Assembly (NCBI GenBank): GCA_030407005.1
Contig: JAUDYN010000006.1
Coordinates: 372,001-436,000 of the forward strand
Source: Desarmillaria ectypa
Lineage: Eukaryota; Basidiomycota; Agaricomycetes; Agaricales; Physalacriaceae
DNA: 64,000 nucleotides
Direction: 5' to 3'
In this document: positions 11,304-21,643 of the stretch, piece after piece
Layout: the number at the start of each line of letters is the position of its first letter
Numbering within the stretch: position 1 is the stretch's first letter
Translations under genes and position numbers: made by a program
The notes under the pieces: generated by a model
Database searches by the model: none
What the model saw: only the letters and a program-made list of their open reading frames with translations
What the model was told of the DNA's origin: nothing

Positions 11304-11551
11304 TGTTGTGAAAAATGGGGGATGAATAGATCAGTTCGTTCCCAGTTAGTACATGCGCGGTGTCAGGCCAATAGTATTATGCTTGGCTGAGCTCTGCAAA
11401 CGCATGCAGATGTACACTACTGTACCTACTTATATACTAAATACTAATTTACTAGAATGTTCTACAACTTTCCTAATATTTCTCTCTTAATCAGCAAGTT
11501 CGGCATGATGCCGGATTGCCATCATCTTGGCTCAACTCTCAAATCCCAACA
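11304..11551 (-). repeat. LTR of the miniature element (5' LTR in element sense)
   Basis: 248 bp, identical to 10422-10669 except for one C/T difference, and followed by the TTTTC target duplication. Confidence 0.93.
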
Positions 11552-11556
11552 TTTTC

Positions 11557-14500
11557 ACTACCAGGAGCACATGACATGACTCAACCTTCCACTGGCTCCA
11601 ACGTGGTGCTTGTCTCTATGCTTATCTGAGAGCACTGCACATCATTCCCTCTTAGTACAAGCTATCGATTACTTCCTCAAGGCATCACTTCAGTATATGC
11701 AATAACTACAACAGCCTACTTTCACTAGATCCCTCTGTACCTGTGCCCACCAAAAATACACTCTGTAATTGATGATATGCATATGGCGAGAGATGACGGC
11801 TGAGATGATGCAAATGGCATAGGAAAGATGTATGTAGGCAGGAATAGAACAGAGTCTGGAGAGAATTTGAGAGGCATCCTGAGAGGAAAAATTTGCAAGG
11901 CAAGAGAGATCAGCACTTCAGCAAACGTGAAGCTGTTGCTGGAGCAATGACTGCCAAGCGCAGGGTAATTGCTGATATATAAAGGCAATAAGAATGAAGC
12001 TACTCCAGGGTGGTAGAAGGAAAGCTAGCACTTGATGTTGGTGCAAGAAAGCACTAATTGTAGCTGCCAAAGGTCTATTGATTTGTGCCCCAATTATCTA
12101 TTATCCATGATTGAGGTCAAGACTGAGAGAAGATGTGTTGACTCATGCACCAAACTGGTGGCTACCCAACCATAACACCGCCGATATACCCATCGACGTC
12201 TACTTATGAATAAAGCCTAGATGAAAGTACATAGCCTCAGATGTTTTCAATAGGGAGACCCTCGAACATGCAGACTATTTCTTTATTCTAGAGAGTCCCA
12301 CAGAGAAATAATGGGTCATTAATTCTTGCACCTGTCGAAAAACAATGCTGTGTGTTTACGGACAGAGAGAAAGCATGAGAAGAAGCAAACGAGAAAACGA
12401 GTATGCGGGGTAGGAGTGACGCCAAGACGCGGTACAAAAACGCAGAAGAACTTACAGTAGAAGGAGGAGAAGGCGAGTCTTGGTATGAGCCACGCGTGAG
12501 CCTAGGAGATGGCGTTGCGCGAGCACCAGAAGCCTAGAAATAGGGCACCAATAGAGTGCATAGAGCCTGTGACTCGAGCACGAGAGATCAACTTACCATT
12601 GGTTAGTTTGTATTAAAAGCAGACTTTGATAACAGACAGCGGTAATTGGTAATAAACACACCATACCGCTGATGCATATTCAGGAATCACGCTGCTGAGC
12701 GATCGTGAATACTGAGGGGAGTGTAAGAATCCTATGTACTTTATTTGGTATTGCTTTACATCACCTTGTCAGTAGTGGCTCCCTCTTTGTGTCGTTCAAT
12801 CCAATCCATTGACACGCATTCAACTCGGGATCACTGATAATCTCCATGCGAGTGAAGTCTGCCAGGAAGGTCTGAAGGATAACAATCGAGCAGCGAGCCT
12901 TGAGGTAGCGGCCGCAGATTAAAGTATACAGAAAAACTATGCAAGAGAAGACGAGTTTGAAGAAGAGTTTCAACTTGCACCAAGTGAAGAAGTTTGTTTT
13001 CGGGAGGTTTTCGGACCGATTGTAACCGGATGCACGTGCCACGTGCACCTTCACCTTAACAGCCCGAACCGAGGAGTCCGGCCAGAACCTTAGCTCTTCA
13101 CCGGCACCGCATTCAGCACCAACACACGTTACGAACATTGCCATGGAAGAGCTGAGAACCACTCGGTAAATTTAGGCGCAAGATGATGTCAAGCTCAGCC
13201 TAGCTTAGTGCTCACTGGCACCGTCGAAGCAGATCAGAAAAAGGTTGGATGGTCGCTGGTATCGACGGCTTTGGGTCTCAAAAAAAAAAAAATCGGCGTG
13301 GGTGGCCACGGCGCTGAGGAAGGTGTTAGTTCAGAAGATATGAAGACACGTGCGTCAATCGTCTTTTTTTTTTTTTACATTGCCTCTCAATCTCACGACT
13401 GTCGCAGCTCGCTAGCCATCGGTTCTGCTTTACCATCTTCTGATGCCGAAGACATAAGGCCCCCTTCGTCACACTCGTGCACAACCGAACGAAACAGATT
13501 AACCATCACTGCGAGGGCCTGCGGAAGGCATGACCGTCGTCACACCATCAGCTACTATATTGTCTGGTTGAAAAGGTCGTGTAGAAATCTGGCGGGCACT
13601 GTATGACCAGTGAGACGTCAATTTCCAGGTTGCAACTGAAATGGAATACGTTCAGAAATGTCACTACATTTTGCGAAATTTCCCGACGTGCTGTCGGGCA
13701 CCTATATAGATATGCATGGCAATACGAGAGAAAGGAGGGTGCGGGGGAAACTGAACAGAAAGGTCATTGGGAGTGTTCGTATCGAGGCGACATCCATTTC
13801 CACTGATGCCGGTCAGAGGAAATTGATCCATAGTCTTGGAATGCGCTTCGCATCTCATATCACGCTCGTCTCGGTGCAATTCTACGTGGACGACTAGTTG
13901 CCACCAAGTCCCTGTCACCATCAAGGCCATTATGTCAAGAAGGTTCTGCCAGGGTGAGGCCATCCTGGGTCCTACATGCTAGTAGCGCGTCTACCCAGTC
14001 GTACGTGCACATTCCGTTACTGACTCATCTCGAATCGACAAAGCGATACTACAGACACTGTCTACATTCAACGTCGAAGCCCCTACCAAAAGCATACCAC
14101 TAGCGTAACCCAACAGTATTAAAAGGTCTCAAATACTGTTTGCCAAACCAGAAGTACTAGGGAACACGCTTTAACAGACCCTAACGTACCTGAACGCACC
14201 CGTCACAAATCTATCACAGTCACATCCGTTGATGCGTTCTATGTTGAATGCATGCGTTGCATCCAGTAACGCATGCATTTCATTTCACAACACATGTGTG
14301 AAGTCCTGCGAGGTGCGTGGTCAAAATTCAATTGATATGCGAGATGCGTTCCGACTTGACCATTGATTTTTCCTTACAGCACGACACACGGAGCATTCTC
14401 TAAGGTGCCATCGCATGCTACAGGCATTCATTTTACGTATGTTGTGACTTACAATAGAGATACATGATGCTGGCTGGCCAGCGAAGCCTTTACGGGAGTA

Positions 14501-14933
14501 AATGCAATAATATTCTGGTCTAAAGCGCACTAGGCCGCACGAAAACGCACCCAAACGCATATCACCCAAACGCAGCAAACGCACGAAAACGCAAAAACGT
14601 ACCATATAAACGCGAAATTCCCCCGGCCCCCGGCGCTCTACCTGCAAAGTCGGCTCATGCCGGCTGTTTTCCATCCCCCACCCAGATTATCTATCTCCTG
14701 CACGTCGTAGCCAAACGGTCTCTATATGCATCATGGAACGGAAGAGTATTCCATGCATATCATTCGGGCAACAAAGACCCGTACTTCTATCCTCAGTCAT
14801 GGACGTGGATATCAAACGAGTGACCATGAAGCATACATCCGCACTAACTTCGTGGCAATGACAAAGGCCGTCACCTGCTGGATTATTCATGCCAGCTACT
14901 TAGTAAGCCTCACCAGCAGTTGTGGTATCGTTA
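11557..14933. other. Gene-poor stretch with low-complexity tracts
   Basis: The longest ORF is 133 codons (12761-13162, minus) with one hydrophobic segment but no recognised family. Poly-A at about 13280-13291 and poly-T at about 13363-13375 flank an ORF with biased composition. From about 14490 to 14610 the word AACGCA recurs many times. A weak inverted repeat (14112-14120 with 14132-14140) is present. None of this supports a gene. Confidence 0.35.
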
Positions 14934-15071
14934 AGCAGGATCACTCTGTACTTCCCTTCATCTGATTAAGACTACCCGGTACATGAATCATGCCCTCTAG
15001 TTAGTAAGCCTTCGGCTAGAAATTTTGTGTATATAACCTAAGCTGAATGGCATTCTCTACACATTACCACC
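14934..15071 (+). promoter_or_regulatory. Duplicated GST promoter, copy 2
   Basis: Appears identical to 6579-6716, with TATATA at 15030-15035, 42 nt before the start codon of the second GST. Homology to the other promoter continues further upstream at lower identity. Confidence 0.65.
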
Positions 15072-15862
15072 ATGATTACTCTGTATGACCTTCCATCCAA
15101 GGCAGCCGATTCCCCAGGGACTATGATGACCTGGCGGGCGAGGTACGCGTATATCTTGCTGCAGACACGTTCTACAACTAACTAGTTAATGTTAGGTATG
15201 CCCTAAACCTCAAAAAACTGGCTTACCAAACTGTCTATGTCGAGCTCCCCGACGTGGAAGCTCTCGCCAAGAAGATCGGTGCCGCGCCGACCGGCACGAA
15301 GGCTGATGGCGTCTCTCCTTTCTACACTATCCCCATCATCCAAGACGACTCCACTGGCGCCGTCGTCTCCGATTCTGTCGCCATAGCAGCCTATCTCGAC
15401 AAGACATACCCCTCTTCTGGGCCCGTACTCATCCCAGCTGGGACGATGACCCTCCAGCTCGCTTTCACAGATTCGGTCAATAACGTCTTTGACCATCTCA
15501 AGCTGCCTCTCTTTTATTCAGGCGTAGTGGTAAAGATGAACGACCGGACGACAGCGTATGTGAGAAAGAGCTTTGCCCAGATTTCTAAGTTGGAGCCCCC
15601 GGAGGGCGATGAGCGGGAGAAGTTGTGGGCGATAACAAAAGAGAACCTGGGAAAGATGAACAAGTGGTTTGAAGGAAGTGAGGGTGACTTCGTTATGGGG
15701 AGTGAACCGTGTTTCGCAGATACAGCGATTTGCGGGTTTTTGTGGTTCACAAGGAGGATGGTTGGAGAGGACAATGAGGAGTGGAAAGACATTGCCTCTT
15801 GGAATGAGGGGAGGTGGGGGAAGTACCTGGAGAGATTTAGGTCGTATGAGAAGATTATGTAG
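15072..15862 (+). CDS. Glutathione S-transferase, FuA (etherase-like) type, copy 2
   Basis: Exons 15072-15142 and 15196-15862, with a 53-nt intron at the same site and phase as copy 1, give 245 aa. It has the same motifs: SPGT with the presumed catalytic Ser about 14, FYTIPII, VVSDS, AAYLDKTYP, CFADTAICGFLWFTRRM. The first part of exon 2 is almost identical to copy 1. From about codon 120 onward the copies differ often (for example VIDIFSPLRP against VNNVFDHLKL), so substrate pockets in the helical domain probably differ. A single ORF also opens at 15254, but the spliced start is preferred because promoter, exon 1 and intron are shared. Cytosolic, glutathione-dependent detoxification is inferred from the family. 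Confidence 0.9.
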
Positions 15863-18383
15863 GCAAGGGCATTTAATGGGCATTCAGTTCCGCCCACAGA
15901 TTCTTTCAAATGAAGTGGCATTTTCTCTACGCAGAGATTGCGCCATCGTTGGACTACCGTTCAGTGCCCTCTGAAGAGAATGATGTCAGATTTTCGACTT
16001 CAGTTACCGCGCGCCCTCCTTTCATACGCGAGGACCGACTCTAGCGACATACCTGACAGTCAAAGATTATACAAAGTCTGCATGGTAATTGTTCCATTCT
16101 CAGCGAGTCTGGTACCTCTATTGCCGGGGCGATGGACTTATCCAAGGTCCAAAATGCACTTCAGTGCTTTTTGGGTTTGGCACACTATGAAAAACCAGTT
16201 CCCTGTGGCAAATTGACTTCCTGCACATATCGAAACCCGGTTAAAGGATTTACCAGAATGTTCTGATCGAGCTACGATATGGAAGAAAGGACTTAGTCCC
16301 ACTAATCTCTCCCTTGGACGTCCCGATTTTTTTCACCTTTCAATATCATTTACATCAAATTGAAAAATGTGCCGGCTATACTTTCAGAAACCTGTGAATT
16401 GCACCACAGAGTATTGGTTCTATGAATTGATGGAGTTGGCCATTAGTTCGCAAGAGCCCTTTGGCGCAGCTGTTACTCATTGCGTTGTAACGAACCTCAG
16501 AAGGTCCATTCGGACGATTTCGCTGAGTTTTTTTCTTCAAAATGAAATTCCAACCAAATTCTGAATGCAGTTGTCAAGCAGCACAAGTATCCTTCTACAA
16601 GGTTTGCGTTTTGTAAATTTAACAGTACACCGACTCGACAACAGGACTTCTCTCGATGCCAGCGTGACCGAATATCTTACGGCCTCGTATATGCATCATT
16701 GTTTTCTTCTGCCTTATACGAGCAGGACACACTACATGACGAGGTACCGATACTACGCAAAGTGGGTGTGATACTCGTTGTTAGCATTCACCGTTGCTTC
16801 CATTTTCCCTCCCATCTCTAAAGAGCGAGTCGACGCGCAATGGCCATGTTGCAGTTCCAATCTCTCGCTTTCCTCAAACTGCAAATATGCCGGCGTTGGT
16901 TCATTTCACAAAAAAAAAAAAGTTAACTCATCTTCTTTTCCTAGGGACAATGTAGGTTTGGTCTTGGTGTAATTTTCCTTCTGCAAACGTGTATGCATCT
17001 CCATGTTTCTGCAGTCGACAACTAATGCATCATAATTTTTTCCCCTCTGCTACACTTATCGCTTGCTACCGCCAGATGAACCCTACCGCGGTTTATTAGA
17101 ATCGTCCCTTGATATAGATTCGGTCGGCCGCAGAGACTGGGAAGCACACAACTAGGACCTCGTGATATAATCCTAGCGTTGGCAGGAATCAAGGCTTGGT
17201 CCTAACCGGCATTTAACGAGGAAAGTCGACCTGACGATGACGTAGAAGGCAGAAGAAAACAATGATGCGGTGCTGTCGGCTTCCTTCATGAGGCCCTTAG
17301 TAGAGAGGTGGGTATGATGCATCTCGCGAAAGCGCCGATGCTTTAGACCTGGACAAGTTCGAGTAGATAGGAGCGGGAATCGAATGCTTCAATCTTGAAG
17401 TTGAATGCTCTCTATGAAGCTATGTCTGGCCGTTGATCAGGTTACCGGCGGTCATTACTGCTGTCCCACCGTCTCTCTGTTCCAAAGGGATTATCTCCGT
17501 GAATGACGACAACCCAATGCGTCTAGGAAAGTTCAGCTACCACCATACGTAACGCAGATTTGATGGATCCCTCTCGGAGGCTTTCCGAGCCGATGTTCTT
17601 CATGCATTAAATGTTTGAATACGGTATTCATCTGTCGAGAATTGATGATTTGAGCACACAGCCAAGACATATATATTCACCGACTTTGGACGACAACCGG
17701 CTATCATTGAAGAATCAGAACGTGGCCTGTCCACATTCAGTGAAACATAAACAGCCTCGTAATTTTATTGCGGCCTCGATACCATATTTCCGAGATCATC
17801 ATTTCCGGAATCATAGTTCTTCCTATGCTTGATTCTTGGACTTTTGGCGCCTCTGCAACTGATAGCGCTTAAGTTGATTATTGACACCTATGAATCTGAG
17901 AGTCTTATCAGCCTGGTTGCCAGTGAGTGGGAAGTTACAACAACCTAAGTGCTGGACTTGCACCTCTACTAACGCATCCTTTCGTAGCCTACTCATGCGT
18001 CCGAGTCTTAAGGGAACACAGGGCCAATTTGCATCTTATATTACCGTTGATCAGATGTGTAAGCGTTCTTAGCTCGGTCGGTCTGGACGAGCAAGCAACC
18101 GGTAATATCTCTATTAATATATAAATTCGGTCATCCCGATTGACATCGATCAGGCACGGAGGCAGTTCTGCCAAGAGTGATCAGCCGATTGCAACCATCC
18201 AATTAAGTTACAAGCGCCCTGTGCTGTATTGTGATTTGAATGCAGTTGTACTCCAGCTGTTAGGCTGTTAGCCACTAGGTAGACAAACTCACGAAGATTT
18301 TCCTCTGCTTGTGAATGTATCTATACTGTTTCTACTTAATCTAGTACTTTCTACCGGATTCCTTCCTTACTAAGCGTGCGGAG
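15863..18383. other. Intergenic, nothing recognised
   Basis: Only short ORFs (60-100 codons), a poly-A tract near 16911-16921 and ordinary AT-rich sequence were seen. No motif or paralogue supports a gene. Confidence 0.35.
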
Positions 18384-18423
18384 ACATGCTGAAACTTAGA
18401 CTTACGAATAAGTTTCAGCATGT
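18384..18423. other. Perfect 15-bp inverted repeat (hairpin)
   Basis: The arm 18384-18398 (ACATGCTGAAACTTA) is the exact reverse complement of 18409-18423, with a 10-nt loop. It lies about 85 nt beyond the stop codon of the minus-strand Cys-rich gene C, so it could be in its 3' UTR. A structural RNA role is unproven. Confidence 0.75.
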
Positions 18424-18507
18424 TCACATAACGTGTTGCCAGATGATCTGGATCGATCAAGATCTAATTTTCTGTCATCTTCATTTGTGCATGCAAGCTT
18501 AGTAACA

Positions 18508-19027
18508 TCAACGGTCTTGAGATCGCTGGCAGGAGCTGCAGGCAGGGCAATACGAATCGATGCGAGGGGCTATCAAGAATGTTAGCAGGAAAGAACGAGA
18601 AAATCTCGAAGTATTTCAAGTCGTACAGTACTGTTCAGGGTAGCGACAACTGTAATACATTGGTTATTATAAAGTCGCAGTGCACCAACTGTGCTTCGGA
18701 CTTACTATTGCCAGCATGTCCGCAGACAAGTCGGCGGTTTGCAGCTCGCAGGATGGAAAAGACTAAATTTGCAGGTGGACTCCTCGCATCGAACCTGGAA
18801 CAGGGGATAAAGATGAGAGGAATGCAGCGTGTGCAATAGCACATTGCCGTACATATTTTTCAGGCTAAGTGGCAAAGATCAGCAGGGGCGTATATGTTAA
18901 GATGTGAAGGGCATACAAGATTGAGAGCATGGCCACACCGGATGTAGACATTCCTGACTCTATGAAACGAGTTATTTGGAAAGCAGATACAGTAGTAAGG
19001 CTTTGCTTACTGGCGGCGGCGGCACAT
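18508..19027 (-). CDS. Cys/His-rich small protein, copy C
   Basis: Minus-strand exons 19011-19027, 18917-18959, 18853-18864, 18706-18794, 18627-18649 and 18508-18569 total 246 nt, 81 aa. Motifs in order: RCGHALN (C14, H16), PEKY from the 12-nt exon, C27-x4-C32 with CKFSLFHP (H38), C42-x4-C47-x3-C51 in TCWQY, RYPEQYSPRID, then C69-PA-C72. All five introns are GT-AG and the same phases as in copies A and B. Only the last exon is three nt shorter. The protein is small, with no TM segment or obvious signal peptide. Function unknown; the conserved Cys/His spacing suggests a metal-stabilised fold. Confidence 0.82.
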
Positions 19028-19117
19028 CGTGAATGAGTGGGAAATTTGAAGGCAAAGATGTGAAGATGATGTTCAAAGGCAAATGAGAAGATGGGGGACA
19101 CGATAGTCAGCATTCCT

Positions 19118-19127
19118 CTTTATAAAC
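19118..19127 (-). promoter_or_regulatory. TATA-like box of Cys-rich gene C
   Basis: GTTTATAAAG on the minus strand, about 90-100 nt upstream of the start at 19027; copy A has the same word at 85 nt. Confidence 0.5.
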
Positions 19128-19150
19128 TAGCAAGATCCACAGTAACATTT

Positions 19151-19167
19151 TGTGTGTGTGTGTGTGT
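19151..19167. repeat. (TG)n microsatellite
   Basis: Eight and a half TG units, immediately beyond the promoter of Cys-rich gene C. Confidence 0.9.
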
Positions 19168-19790
19168 TGTCGCGGCAATAGCTCCGGTAAGATATGTTAC
19201 CCACTAAAACTTCAGACATCTTCATCCAAGTGTCTGGTAAGGGCTCTCCTTTTAGAAGTTGTACCATTCCGGTCCAAGTTTCAATGGCTGTGCTTTCGTA
19301 GTGACCAAACCTTTCATCGAATGATTCTTCATGGAAAGAGGATAAAGTTACGCATAAGCTGTATTTCCGGCAGAGAGATCACCGCAGAGAGCGCTTGATG
19401 TATTGTATATTACTGTTCAAAACATGGCAGAAGGTGCTTGATCTATCAGAGCATTACTGTTTAAAGTCAGGCTAGTTACTTCGCTGTGTTTTGAGTTGGC
19501 TATGAATGGCGCCGAATAACTTGAACTTTCACCGTCCTTTTACAGGTAGCTCGGTATCAGCTACTGAGGCAAACAGAGATAGCGAAGATTCGAACGTTGC
19601 ACACCCAGCGAAGGCGGATTACCGCTGAGGTTCTAGATGCAATTGATAAAAAAAAACTTTATGCCTTTTTGATCGTAAATGCAACAGATGATCAGTTGAA
19701 GGAATGATAGAAAAACTGAAATCAAAGCTTACAACGGTTTGGTTAGAAGTTGAAGCATTATGGTGATCCGAACAGAAGCATCGCGCTCGC

Positions 19791-20300
19791 TTACAAACCA
19801 AATGTGGGACTTGCAAGGCTGAATACAGGAGTTCCGAGGCCACTAACATAGCCATAAACACCTACATTGCTGCAAGTATCTCGGAGAATACCCCGAGTAT
19901 AAAGATCAGTCGGATGAGGGCCAAAGACTGGAACTGAGAGTTTTTTTTTCCCTGAAGCAAAAACTGCAGCGATTTCACCTTCGAATTCAATGAAAAGCGA
20001 CCATCTTGAAAGCTTCGAGATATTGAAAACATTCAAACACTGGTCGTGCTGATGCAAATAACTGAAAGACGGACATGGCGAGAGAAACTTCCAAGCAAGC
20101 ATTTCGAGGTACAAGTAGTCAGCTGAACCATTCTTGTCCCCTGGTGGTGCCGTCATGACAGAGAATTCTACACACAATCCTGAGAGCAGCAGTGGATCAC
20201 CAACTTGAATGCGGAGATATTCGTCAGGATTTAGCCTTCTTTTCACAAAGGGTCCTAGATGGATACCACACTGATGGTGACTGATGAAAATTGCATACAA
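19791..20300 (-). CDS. Hypothetical ORF, 169 codons, possibly one exon of a larger gene
   Basis: This is one of the longest uninterrupted frames outside the assigned genes, with balanced composition and segments such as GIHLGPFVKRRLNPDEY and NISKLSRWSLFIEFEGE. The stop overlaps a plausible donor (GTAAGC near 19797) and the start lies near a plausible acceptor (CATCAG near 20277), so it may be an internal exon. I could not join it in frame to neighbouring segments (20385-20633, 20477-20677). No family recognised; no paralogue in the window. Confidence 0.25.
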   Translation of the reverse strand: MYAIFISHHQCGIHLGPFVKRRLNPDEYLRIQVGDPLLLSGLCVEFSVMTAPPGDKNGSADYLYLEMLAWKFLSPCPSFSYLHQHDQCLNVFNISKLSRWSLFIEFEGEIAAVFASGKKKLSVPVFGPHPTDLYTRGILRDTCSNVGVYGYVSGLGTPVFSLASPTFGL

Positions 20301-21643
20301 AGTTTATGATAGGCACATAAAAGAAAGAAGGTGTTTAAGAAAATTTCGATCCGGCACCTTGTAGCTTGCGGACTCGCAGAAACTTCAACTGTGAGGACTT
20401 GACATTGTAAGCTCCGTTGAGCTGTATTTCTGGCTGTCATGCATGGTCATGGTGTTTGCCCAACAAAGCCAAAGCATCAAACAAAAGATGCAGAGGCCAC
20501 TGTAGAGTGAAGAGGAAGGTCTAGGCCTGAGGACCGGGTTAATCTTTTTCTCCCCTTCTCCGAGTTTTGATGCCCGTGATGAGAAATACTGAGATTTTGA
20601 GCCTGCCGCTTGGCATACTGCGCAGACAGACAACGTCCGACTGAAAGCGAGTCAGTCCCCTCGAGCCTAGCCTCCAAGCTAGAGTGTTCAACTCACGTCA
20701 AACTCCTTTCAAGCCTCATGCATCGAGTCCCGACTTCAAGGTAAGCAAGCTCTAGTTCTCATTGGGTCATATAGCAGTGTGATTTCAGTGGGAATTTATT
20801 TATTTATTTATCAGTGACCTGAAGCTGTAAGCCTCCCAGAAGGTAGTTTTGGGTAGCGGAGGCTCCTTGATCCAATACCACGATGATAACTACTGGATAG
20901 CTTCGTCCACGCTTAGACTTGGCAAGAATTCGAAAGGCAGGGGAATTGAAAAGTGGTTGACAATGGCCGCGGAAGAAAAAAAATATCAAGGTCTTTGTCC
21001 ATAGTTGTATGCTAGGGTATCACGAGCAACATTATGGTTCTGGATCAGGCTCGACACCTCTCCGCTGCCTCAGCCGCAGTGTCACTGGAATTTCATCGCC
21101 GAAACCCGGAGAAAGTCTTCCGAAAGAGAGCATATACACCTTCACGTGCTCTGACGTCGACATAAATTTGAAATTTAGATTCCTTCCGAGCCCTTCTGGA
21201 GCTCCTTTCTTTCAGTGAGCCACGCGGTCTGCGCGGGCGGGGCGCGATCGAAGCGCTCCGCAAGGTGATCGTTCTGATCGCTCCTACCAGCAACTAGGCG
21301 CGGGTGTCCGACAGATATCTATCCGATGAACTGTAATTGGTCGACGTTATCCGGTTAAATCTGCGTCGTGTTCTTGCTTTCCTCCTTCCGGTACCCAGTC
21401 GATAAATCCAAATCGTAGATTTCATGGGACCAGCAGTGCCCAAATTTTAACTCGTAAGTTTTATCGTATACCATATGAACCAAAATATCACTTTAACAAA
21501 TAACTCCTTTGCCCAGAAGCGCAGAGTGGTGCTCAGGAGGTTCTGATCATTCCCGCAGGTCTACATAAGATACGCGGCGGTTTTACAGCCAGACCTTAGC
21601 CCCGCCATCCCCCCCAATCGCTCGGCTATTCCTTTCCTTTGTC
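20301..21643. other. Intergenic upstream of the 7-TM gene
   Basis: Contains an ATTT/TTTA tetranucleotide tract at about 20794-20810 and short ORFs without motifs. No clear TATA box was found close to the 7-TM start codon. Confidence 0.35.

Larger units (their letters stand above)
10422..11551 (-). mobile_element. Complete miniature LTR retroelement (TRIM-like)
   Basis: Two direct repeats of exactly 248 bp, 10422-10669 and 11304-11551, differ at one position and both run TGTTG...CAACA. They flank only 634 bp. The flanking 5-mers are identical (TTTTC at 10417-10421 and 11552-11556), the 5-bp target duplication expected of retroviral-type integration. On the minus strand a purine tract (GAGGGGGAG) abuts the LTR at 10670, which sets the element sense. 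The primer-binding site next to 11303 was not identified. The internal region has no gag or pol; it has short repeats instead. Near-identical LTRs imply a young insertion mobilised in trans by a full-length relative. Confidence 0.92.

Noticed and set aside
12761..13162. 133-codon minus-strand ORF
   Set aside because: No motif, paralogue or splice context. Open frames of this length occur by chance in 64 kb of this composition.
13279..13375. Poly-A and poly-T tracts read as a retroposon tail pair
   Set aside because: There is no reverse-transcriptase sequence and no target duplication around them; simple low-complexity tracts explain them.
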